The notes beneath the pieces were generated by a model. The model did no database searches, was not told the DNA's origin, and worked only from the letters and a program-made list of their open reading frames with translations. 9,312 bases of DNA from Candidatus Latescibacterota bacterium (GTDB lineage: Bacteria > Latescibacterota > MVCY01), in contig DAOVDP010000036.1 of NCBI GenBank assembly GCA_030669445.1, forward strand, positions 1-9,312, written 5' to 3'. Below are positions 1-5,955 of the stretch, one piece after another. The translations under genes were made by a program, and so were the position numbers. How positions within the stretch are numbered: the first letter of the stretch is position 1; every line of letters starts with the position of its first letter.

Positions 1-968
1 GAGTCAGAGGCCCGGATGGCCCTCCATAGATCGGCATGCCACCTCCTCCAGTCCTCTTCGGTGGTGACCTCCCCGGCCATTCTCTTCTTCTCGAATTCAG
101 CATGAATTGCCTCCTGTCCCTTTCTCAACTTGCCCTCAACCTCCGACTGGCTCTGGGTACGATATAGACCCCTGGCCACTATGTCGCCGGTCCCGGGGAT
201 CACCACCACAAGGATAACCCACAGCAGCAGAAGGAATACCAAAGAGACATTCGCCGAGTGGGTAACGGAGGAGACCAAAAGGGCCAAAGCAAGGAAAACT
301 GCGGCATAAAGCAGCGAGCCAGCAAAGAAGATAAAGATCCTCAGGAAATCCCCTCCCTCCAGGGCGATATGTCCCAATATCACCGCAGCGGTGACCGCCA
401 GCAGGAATCCCACTACGAGAATAGTGCCCAGAACCGCAGCCAAACCAAGGAATTTGCCCCAGAGGACCTGAGCGCGAGGTACTGGATTGGCCGAGATAAG
501 CCTGAGCGTGCCGGCTTCCTTCTCGCCGGATATGGCATCATAGCCAAAGATTATGGCGGCCAGACTCACAATCAAGCCCACAATGAATGTCCAATGAAAT
601 TGGGTGGTTGTGCGGAACAGGAAGTTATCCCGCCCCACACGGTATTGGGAACCGTGGTCTGCTGATTTCCATTCAGCGGTGTTGGGAACATAGTCCTCTC
701 CGGAGGCAGAGAGCATAGCCAGCTTAGGTGGCTTGCGGTGCAGTTTATGCCAGTTTGCACCAAGTTGCACTAAGCTTTTCGCCTGTCCGGAGAACTCTTC
801 TCGCATCTCGGCCACCTTCACATTGTAGTCCTCAAGGGATTGCAGATAGTGGAACTGAAAAAACACCGTGCTGAGAAGCATCGAGACCGAAAAAAGTATC
901 AGGAACAGAGGAAACTTCAGGCTGGTCACGGTGTCGTGGATCTGCCGTTTTGCAATCATCCATACCAT
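1..968 (-). CDS. ABC-2 type transporter permease, short subtype, 3' end beyond window
   Basis: Membrane permease of an ABC transporter. 322 residues are visible and the reading frame is still open at the window edge, so the C-terminus is missing. Start ATG at 968 follows GGAGG by six bases, and the resulting N-terminus MVWMIAKRQI matches the MTWTIAKREF and MLWHIVKREI starts of its paralogs. TM1 is about residues 19-38, then a loop to about 124 probably outside the cytoplasm, then TM2 (about 126-143). The conserved cytoplasmic motif DAISGEKEAGTLRL is at 144-157, followed by NPVPR. TM3 to TM5 lie at about 173-196, 208-234 and 240-258, with the short-subtype signature PGTG at 258-261. A charged stretch (about 278-316) opens the second large loop. 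It most resembles the 453-aa permease at 4562-5923 (shared WTF, ISGE, LVFLLL/LIFLLL and PG[T/S]G). It is probably co-transcribed with the permease upstream, although the 248-bp spacer could hold its own signals. Substrate unknown. Confidence 0.88.
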   Translation of the reverse strand, partial: MVWMIAKRQIHDTVTSLKFPLFLILFSVSMLLSTVFFQFHYLQSLEDYNVKVAEMREEFSGQAKSLVQLGANWHKLHRKPPKLAMLSASGEDYVPNTAEWKSADHGSQYRVGRDNFLFRTTTQFHWTFIVGLIVSLAAIIFGYDAISGEKEAGTLRLISANPVPRAQVLWGKFLGLAAVLGTILVVGFLLAVTAAVILGHIALEGGDFLRIFIFFAGSLLYAAVFLALALLVSSVTHSANVSLVFLLLLWVILVVVIPGTGDIVARGLYRTQSQSEVEGKLRKGQEAIHAEFEKKRMAGEVTTEEDWRRWHADLWRAIRASD

Positions 969-1087
969 TTTTAACCTCCGAATTTGAAAGGTGAGCAACT
1001 GTTAAGGTGACTGAAATCTTTACCACGGAAGTTCTCTGTACTACAAACCCGCGAAACGTTGTTTTTTTGACAAGGTTTTTGTTTTAG

Positions 1088-1175
1088 AATCCGTGAAATC
1101 CGCGTAATCCGCGGTTGTTTTCTGGGTTGCGGCTCTGCTGCGCTGTGGTTTTCCGTGTTTGTCCGTGGTGAGGTG
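1088..1175. repeat. Degenerate short-unit intergenic repeat (AATCCGCGT type)
   Basis: Lies in the 248-bp spacer between two permease genes. It starts with three tandem 9-bp units, AATCCGTGA, AATCCGCGT and AATCCGCGG (1088-1114). After a degenerate middle part comes a related second block, TTCCGTGTTTGTCCGTGG (1151-1168). Read on the minus strand this is the CCACGGACAAACACGGA ... CCGCGGATTACGCGGATT pattern known as dispersed intergenic repeats in several uncultivated phyla. No ORF in it looks real. The rest of the spacer (969-1087 and 1176-1216) shows only the ribosome binding site of the downstream permease and T-rich runs near 1060-1085, with no convincing promoter or terminator. Confidence 0.7.
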
Positions 1176-1216
1176 TTTTAATCTGGCAGGTGGAATATGA
1201 CCCAGATTAATTTCGT

Positions 1217-2779
1217 CTATCTCGGATCGTATCTAAGGAAGAACGAGAAGGCCAAAAGGAACAAACCCACATTAGAGATCAACAGAACAGTGAGATCCCT
1301 CCATCTTCGAGAGAGCCTTTCTAACACCCCCTCTTCGGGCGGAGAGAAACGGGGCATACTGGTTAGGTCCAGCAGCCTGCGTGGGTCGCCGTCGGCGGCT
1401 TTCATCTTCTCTCCCAGCTCGGCTCGGGAAATCCTCTCCTCTCTTAGGGCCCGGGGCCAGTCCCGCTGTATCTCCTCCACAGAGTCGTCGGTGAAGAACC
1501 GGTAGGGATTGGATGTCACTTGTGCCTCCACGAAGGCCAGAACCTCCAGCCTATACTGGCGGGCCTTCTCCACAAAGGACTTGAAGGCCTCCACATCAGT
1601 GCCGGCCAGGGCGCGTACGGTCGATGAGAATGGACGGGCAAACGAGGGAGCAGATAGAATGTCCGCCAGCCACCACTGCCGCTCCAGTTGTCTCACATAG
1701 GACTGATCCTGCCAAGCCATCTTATCGGCGTACTTGACCTCTATTTTCTCAAACTCTCCGAAGGCATCTTTTAAGAACTCCGCTGTCTCAGGTGACATAA
1801 ACCGAAACAGTTGCCCTTTTTCATTATTATCTCTTTTGTTCAACAGAATGTGAAGTTCGCCTCTCTGTGCCCGTTGCTGGGCCGTCTCCCATATCTTGCT
1901 AATTTCTTCATTCTTCTGCTCTTCAACTGCCCTCTTCTCGGTTCTGGTCTTCTCCATTGAGGCCACAGGTATTATATTCTTGGCCACAAAGAACGAGGCG
2001 TTGGGCAGAAGTTCGGTAAGGGCCACCCAGACGGCAAGAAGGATTATCAACGAGGTGGCAGACCTTCTGGTCAGGGAAGAGACGGTCATCCCCAGAAGGA
2101 AGAAGGCAGAGAGGTAGATTAACGAGAGGAGAAATATGATCAGGATCGCCAGCCAGTCTGAGGCAGAAAGGGAGACGGCAACCGAGAGGTTCATCACCAC
2201 TAAGACGGCAAAAAACCCGGCCAGAAGCGGGATAAACAGGCTGCCGATACCTCCCAGGTATTTGCCGAGTAACACCTGGTGACGGGGGACAGGATTGGAG
2301 AGGGTAAGTCTCAATGTCCCCAACTCTCTGTCTCCCGTCACGGTGTCGTGGGCGAAGAGCACGGCGACAAGGCTGAGGATAATGGCCAACAGCCACACTA
2401 TCTCAAGGCTGGGAAAGGCTTGCGCATACCGATTTCTGCTTAGAGCCATTCTCCCACCCTTACCTTCCAGGCAGGGAACTCGGTGTCGATCTGCCCTGAC
2501 GGTGCTTTTCAGTCTTTCCTCTAAGCCTTCGGCAATTATGCTCAACACCGGGGGTCTTTTATCCACCTGGGGATGAAGTGCTGAGTAGACATGGAGTTTG
2601 GTCAACTCTCTTTGATGGGCATCACGGTCTAACTCGTATCTCTCCAATCGCCGTTGGTAATTTCTGGTGGAGACATAGGTGCCCAGAGGCAACAGGATCA
2701 GGCACAGGGCCATCCCTATCGCGAATTTGTAGCTCATCAGGTTGGAGAGAAACTCTCTTTTTGCAATGGTTCGAATCAT
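1217..2779 (-). CDS. ABC-2 type transporter permease, long subtype (520 aa)
   Basis: Membrane permease paralogous to the gene at 5956-7533. Start ATG at 2779 is chosen because TAAGGAGG lies five bases upstream and the N-terminus MIRTIAKREF aligns with the paralogs. A longer in-frame start at 2830 lies inside a repeat. Predicted segments: TM1 about 18-38, outer loop 39-123, TM2 about 125-143, cytoplasmic motif DTVTGDRELGTLRL (145-158) with NPVPR and LLGKY, TM3 about 177-197, TM4 about 209-234, TM5 about 241-263 ending in LLPNA, a large loop (about 264-494), and TM6 about 496-515 ending FLRYDPR. The large loop begins with a Glu/Lys-rich, probably coiled-coil stretch (276-308). It is longer than typical NosY-like permeases because of the loops. 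It follows the ATPase gene, with a 147-bp repeat-filled spacer between them. The ATPase partner is inferred from position; substrate unknown. The family is clear, the specific role is not. Confidence 0.9.
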   Translation of the reverse strand: MIRTIAKREFLSNLMSYKFAIGMALCLILLPLGTYVSTRNYQRRLERYELDRDAHQRELTKLHVYSALHPQVDKRPPVLSIIAEGLEERLKSTVRADRHRVPCLEGKGGRMALSRNRYAQAFPSLEIVWLLAIILSLVAVLFAHDTVTGDRELGTLRLTLSNPVPRHQVLLGKYLGGIGSLFIPLLAGFFAVLVVMNLSVAVSLSASDWLAILIIFLLSLIYLSAFFLLGMTVSSLTRRSATSLIILLAVWVALTELLPNASFFVAKNIIPVASMEKTRTEKRAVEEQKNEEISKIWETAQQRAQRGELHILLNKRDNNEKGQLFRFMSPETAEFLKDAFGEFEKIEVKYADKMAWQDQSYVRQLERQWWLADILSAPSFARPFSSTVRALAGTDVEAFKSFVEKARQYRLEVLAFVEAQVTSNPYRFFTDDSVEEIQRDWPRALREERISRAELGEKMKAADGDPRRLLDLTSMPRFSPPEEGVLERLSRRWRDLTVLLISNVGLFLLAFSFFLRYDPR

Positions 2780-2791
2780 AGCAACCTCCTT

Positions 2792-2923
2792 ACGCTGAAG
2801 CGCAGAATACCGCAGAATCGCTGAACCCACATCCCACCCCTTTTTAGTGGCTCAGCGACTATTCCAGTGCTTCAGCGGTTTTTTTTCTGCGGTTCAGCGC
2901 TCTTTTCAGCGTTTCTGTGGTTT
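2792..2923. repeat. Dispersed intergenic repeat, copy A (GCTGAA/CAGAA units)
   Basis: Fills nearly all the space between the ATPase stop and the ribosome binding site of the 520-aa permease. The left half carries GCTGAA and GCAGAA units and the right half carries their complements (TTCAGC, TTCTGCGG), so the element is inverted overall. Perfect arms include CGCTGAAGC (2793-2801) with GCTTCAGCG (2869-2877), and CGCTGAACC (2819-2827) with GGTTCAGCG (2891-2899). These offer alternative foldings of the transcript. The first 34 bases match copy B at 7651 with two differences, and both copies share a CCACCCCTTTT-like middle and a TTTCTGTGGT end. It could modulate expression between the two genes, but this is inference. 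Confidence 0.8.
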
Positions 2924-2926
2924 GGG

Positions 2927-3646
2927 TTAGTCCACTCCCCAACCCCTCATATACTCCAGATAGACCTTCTCTAAGTCTTCCTCTTCCAGGTCTTCTTTCT
3001 CCAGCACCATGGCCAGCACGCCCTGCTTCATTATCCCCACCCGGTCGCCGATATCTTTGGCCCGGAAGATGTCGTGAGTGGACATAAATACGGCCTTGCC
3101 CTGGTCCCGCAGCACTCGGAGCATATCTAAGAAATCCTGGGCTCCCCGGGGGTCAAGTCCTGCGGTGGGTTCATCTAACAGGATAGCTGGGGTGTCTTTC
3201 ATCATCACTATGGCCAACCCTACCCGCTGGCGCATCCCCTTGGAGAATTTCTTCAGCTTGGTGTCGAAAAACCGCTCGGGCAGTCCCACCTTACGCAGAC
3301 AGTCCCGATACTCCTTCTTGGAGACATCGGCCTTGCCACCCAGTTTGGTGAAGAAGTCTAAGTTCTGCATAGCGGTGAAGTTGCCGTAGAGCTGCACCAC
3401 CTCGCCCAGATAGGCCACGTACTTCTTGGCCTCCAGGGGGTTCTTTACCGCATCGATGCCGTTGATGAAGGCCGTGCCCGAGGTGGGTTCGATGAAGTTT
3501 AAGAACAAGTTTATGGTGGTAGTCTTGCCCGCACCGTTGGCGCCCAGCATACAGAAGATCTCGCCGGGCTTTACCTCTAAGGTGAGATGGTCTAAACCCA
3601 TAACATCGTTCTCATAGACCTTGGTGAGTTGATCTGCGGTGATCAT
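2927..3646 (-). CDS. ABC transporter ATP-binding protein, ABC-2/NatA/CcmA-like (239 aa)
   Basis: Cytoplasmic ATPase that would power the adjacent permeases. Start ATG at 3646 is preceded by a perfect AAAGGAGGTG eight bases upstream; an open frame continuing to 3757 has no comparable start signal. All nucleotide-binding motifs are present: Walker A GANGAGKT (35-42), a Q-loop region YLGEVVQLY (79-87) with Glu82 where Gln is usual, ABC signature FSKGMRQ (134-140), Walker B AILLDEP (154-160), D-loop AGLD (162-165) and switch His191 in MSTHD. Length fits a single-domain ATPase of the multidrug, lipid or polysaccharide exporter group. The acidic C-terminal tail (216-227, EKEDLEEEDLEK) is simple in composition. 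It is the only ATPase visible for four permeases. It is followed by the 520-aa permease and separated from the upstream 453-aa permease by the inverted toxin-antitoxin-like pair, so it may need its own promoter in the 128-bp divergent spacer. None is clear on that strand. Confidence 0.95.
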   Translation of the reverse strand: MITADQLTKVYENDVMGLDHLTLEVKPGEIFCMLGANGAGKTTTINLFLNFIEPTSGTAFINGIDAVKNPLEAKKYVAYLGEVVQLYGNFTAMQNLDFFTKLGGKADVSKKEYRDCLRKVGLPERFFDTKLKKFSKGMRQRVGLAIVMMKDTPAILLDEPTAGLDPRGAQDFLDMLRVLRDQGKAVFMSTHDIFRAKDIGDRVGIMKQGVLAMVLEKEDLEEEDLEKVYLEYMRGWGVD

Positions 3647-3686
3647 TGGTAGCACCTCCTTTGATTTGGGGAGTTGAAAGTTTCCG

Positions 3687-3715
3687 TTGACAATGGGAAT
3701 TAATAGAGTTATTTT
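3687..3715 (+). promoter_or_regulatory. Probable sigma-70 type promoter of the DUF433/DUF5615 pair
   Basis: A consensus -35 TTGACA (3687-3692) is followed after exactly 17 bases by TATTTT (3710-3715, four of six matches to TATAAT). It lies in the divergent spacer between the ATPase and the antitoxin and would start transcription near 3722, about 50 bases before the antitoxin ATG. Autoregulation would be typical of a toxin-antitoxin module, but no clear operator palindrome was seen. Confidence 0.5.
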
Positions 3716-3774
3716 AATATGGATGTTGAAAAAAGACTTCTTACCTCTAAATTTCACTGAACAGGAGAACTAAG

Positions 3775-4104
3775 ATGTCAGTTGTAGCTAAACCTAAAAG
3801 TGTCAAGCACCCCTATATCACCCGCAAGGAGGGTGTCTGCGGGGGAGAACCTATTATTGAGGGGACACGGATCTCTGTCCGCTGCATTGTGGAGTATATC
3901 CAATATGTCGGTTACTCTCCCGAGGAGATTGTCCATCATCTACCTCACCTCAACTTGGCTCAAGTGCATGATGCGCTATCGTACTACTATGACCACAGTG
4001 AGGAGATCGACGAGGGAATCAGACTAAATAGAGATGAGGAGTATTGGAAACGCTATGTCGAAGAAGCTGAACGCGAGCTGAAGGGCGAAGAGAAATGCCG
4101 CTAA
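3775..4104 (+). CDS. DUF433 family protein, putative antitoxin (109 aa)
   Basis: Probable antitoxin and DNA-binding partner of the PIN-like protein encoded next to it. The DUF433 hallmarks are clear: GGEPIIEGTRISVRCIVEYI (23-42), a GYSPEEI turn (46-52), and LPHLNLAQVHDALSYYYDH (56-74) followed by SEEID. This winged-helix-like fold occurs widely as the first gene of DUF433-DUF5615 pairs. The C-terminal 30 residues are highly charged (RDEEYWKRYVEEAERELKGE) and may form the toxin-binding helix; that is inference. Start ATG at 3775 has AGGAG eight bases upstream. Its last ten bases overlap the start of the toxin gene. It is transcribed opposite to all the ABC genes around it, which points to separate acquisition. 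Confidence 0.88.
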   Translation: MSVVAKPKSVKHPYITRKEGVCGGEPIIEGTRISVRCIVEYIQYVGYSPEEIVHHLPHLNLAQVHDALSYYYDHSEEIDEGIRLNRDEEYWKRYVEEAERELKGEEKCR

Positions 4105-4445
4105 AGCTATATCTCGATGAGGACGTCCAAGCCGAGTTAGCTCCCGCCCTGAGAAAAAGAGGATACAATGTCATCTCAGTAAGGGAGGCTGGGCGTCTTT
4201 CACGCTCCGATGAGGAGCAGATTGAGTTCGCAATAACCCAAGAAAGAGCTATGGTTACATACAATTCTGAGCATTATGTCCCTCTTCACGTTGAATACCT
4301 CAGGGAGCGTCGAAAACATCACGGCATTATCGTTTCGCCTCAGATTTCTTTTTCAGATGCCTTCAGGAAAATTCGGAACCTCCTCACCACTTTAACTGCT
4401 GAGGACATGGTTAACCGCTTAGAGTACCTCAGCACCTGGAAATAG
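4095..4445 (+). CDS. DUF5615 PIN-like protein, putative toxin nuclease (116 aa)
   Basis: Probable toxin of a type II-like module, of the PIN-like DUF5615 family and presumed to cleave RNA. Visible signatures are the N-terminal LYLDEDV (5-11) with the acidic residues expected at the active site, SDEEQIEFAI (38-47), and the MVTYNSEHY segment (53-61) corresponding to the usual VT-hydrophobic-N-x-x-D/H-F/Y motif. HGIIVSP (76-82) then matches the last core strand. The start overlaps the antitoxin stop (shared ATGCCGCTAA, 4095-4104), with only a weak GAAGAGA before it, so translational coupling is likely. Length is normal for the family. The gene is convergent with the 453-aa permease, with a 116-bp gap (4446-4561) that shows no strong terminator hairpin. 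Confidence 0.88.
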   Translation: MPLKLYLDEDVQAELAPALRKRGYNVISVREAGRLSRSDEEQIEFAITQERAMVTYNSEHYVPLHVEYLRERRKHHGIIVSPQISFSDAFRKIRNLLTTLTAEDMVNRLEYLSTWK

Positions 4446-4561
4446 GTTTAGATTCGGCTTCCTCGGACTTTTCCCCAACCCAAGACAATTAGAGGTCCTT
4501 GCCAGAATGAAACAATCCAGCCGCCTTTCCCCCTAATCGTCTGATTGACTGATCAACCATC

Positions 4562-5923
4562 TCACCGCACATCATATCTCAGAAAGCTCACAAACGCCCC
4601 CATAAAGAACAGCACGTTGAACACGAACAGCATCGAAACGTCTAACTGCACCTCTTTCAATGCCTCCAATGCTGTCGGGGGCTTTTCCTCGAACTTGGGG
4701 ATCGCATTGAAATCCACTTTTAGCCGATACAGCTCCTTTCCCGGAACCTTATCGTCTCCCTTCTTAGCCTCACTATGGACGAATCCTAAGAGCGTTTCTT
4801 TATACTTCTTAACCTGATCGAAGAAGTGTTCAAAGTGCCTGAGCCCTGTCCCAGCTATCCCCTCACAGGCGTATTCATAGATGGCCTCAGGCGAGATGCG
4901 GGTGATTTTCCGGGCCAACTCCACCTGCCGAATCAACCGGTTCATATACCCATAGAACACCTTCTCCCAGGCATTGGACATAGCGATAGCCCCAGGAAGG
5001 GATTCCATCGGCGACCAGTTGAAGCTGCCGTTGCCGTAGGGCCTGCCCGCATCCCACGTAGCTTGTACCGCCTGGGCATACATCTTTCCCTGATCCGGGG
5101 TCTCTGCCAACCGGCTCGCCAACAGCCCCCCACTGCCCGGGACAAGGATCACCAGGATGACCCAGATTAACAGCAAAAAGATCAAGCTTGTTGCCGAACT
5201 CCTTGTCAAGCTTGATATAAGTAGTCCCAGAAAGGCGAAGATGGAGATATAGACCAACGAAAGCCCCGTTACGAGGGCGATCTTCGCCCAATCGACGCCT
5301 CCCAGGGACACAAAGGGCGAGCTGTTCACGATGATGAGGTTAAAGAGAATCCCAACTATAAGTGGAAACGCCAGGCTGGTCATCGCTCCGATGTATTTGC
5401 CCAAAAGGATGGTCGCCCGTGAGATCGGATAGCTCAGCGTCAAACGCAGTGTCCCACGCTCTCTCTCCCCGGAGATCCCGTTGTAGGTCAGGATCAGCGC
5501 CGCAAAGCTCATAATTATCCCGATGACGAATGTCCAGTCGATCGCACTGAACCTCCAGAGCATAAAGTTGCTCCGGGATCTATTTTGGGGGCTGGTCACC
5601 CTGAATGCCCTGACATGAAACATATTGGGCAGATCCCCTTCATGTCCCTCTGCAAGAAATTGGAGAGGGATAGGGACCTTATAGATCTGTTGGGCACTGA
5701 AACTGCTCACCTGATAAAGAGAAGCCGGTCTCTTAGCCCTTCCCCTCAGCCCATCCAGGTTCTCGTTCCTGTTCTGGCTGTAGTCCAGAACCAACTGCCT
5801 GTAGTTCCCGACGAAGACCAAACCACTTATCACCGTCACGAGAATGACCAGGATAAAGATCAGCGACAACCTAAGGCTCCAGAGGTTGTCCAGAATTTCC
5901 CGTTTTACGATGTGCCAGAGCAT
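4562..5923 (-). CDS. ABC-2 type transporter permease, short subtype (453 aa)
   Basis: Membrane permease, second gene of the cluster, 32 bases after the 525-aa permease and probably co-transcribed. Start ATG at 5923 follows GGAGGAGGAACA. Layout: cytoplasmic helix MLWHIVKREI, TM1 about 19-38, outer loop 39-126 containing GDLPN (96-100), TM2 about 129-147, cytoplasmic motif ISGERERGTLRL (150-161) with YPISR and LLGKY, TM3 about 180-199, TM4 about 214-237, TM5 about 244-263 with PGSG (262-265), a loop of about 165 residues, and TM6 about 429-448 ending FLRYDVR. Unlike its three paralogs, which have a [H/Y]D[T/A] triplet just before the motif, it has YNG (147-149), replacing the conserved Asp. It is the counterpart of the partial permease at the window start. 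Substrate unknown. Confidence 0.9.
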   Translation of the reverse strand: MLWHIVKREILDNLWSLRLSLIFILVILVTVISGLVFVGNYRQLVLDYSQNRNENLDGLRGRAKRPASLYQVSSFSAQQIYKVPIPLQFLAEGHEGDLPNMFHVRAFRVTSPQNRSRSNFMLWRFSAIDWTFVIGIIMSFAALILTYNGISGERERGTLRLTLSYPISRATILLGKYIGAMTSLAFPLIVGILFNLIIVNSSPFVSLGGVDWAKIALVTGLSLVYISIFAFLGLLISSLTRSSATSLIFLLLIWVILVILVPGSGGLLASRLAETPDQGKMYAQAVQATWDAGRPYGNGSFNWSPMESLPGAIAMSNAWEKVFYGYMNRLIRQVELARKITRISPEAIYEYACEGIAGTGLRHFEHFFDQVKKYKETLLGFVHSEAKKGDDKVPGKELYRLKVDFNAIPKFEEKPPTALEALKEVQLDVSMLFVFNVLFFMGAFVSFLRYDVR

Positions 5924-5955
5924 TGTTCCTCCTCCTATTGCTTGTAAAGTTCAAA

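Noticed and set aside
258..665. 135-residue plus-strand open frame opposite the partial permease
   Set aside because: Polar, Gln- and Lys-rich composition typical of an antisense shadow of a membrane protein; the minus-strand frame has clear homology to the paralogs.
1088..1175. Possible CRISPR array
   Set aside because: Units are 9 bases long, contiguous and degenerate, with no regular spacers.
2780..2830. Upstream in-frame start extending the 520-aa permease by 17 residues
   Set aside because: The extension is translated from repeat copy A, while the ATG at 2779 has a strong ribosome binding site and aligns with the paralogs' N-termini.
3647..3757. 37-residue N-terminal extension of the ATPase
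   Set aside because: It covers the divergent promoter region and lacks ATPase homology; the ATG at 3646 has a perfect Shine-Dalgarno and gives a normal ATPase start (MITADQLTKVYE).
4446..4561. Bidirectional terminator between the toxin and the 453-aa permease
   Set aside because: Only very short stems such as TTGA-CTGA-TCAA are visible, with no GC-rich stem followed by a T-run on either strand.
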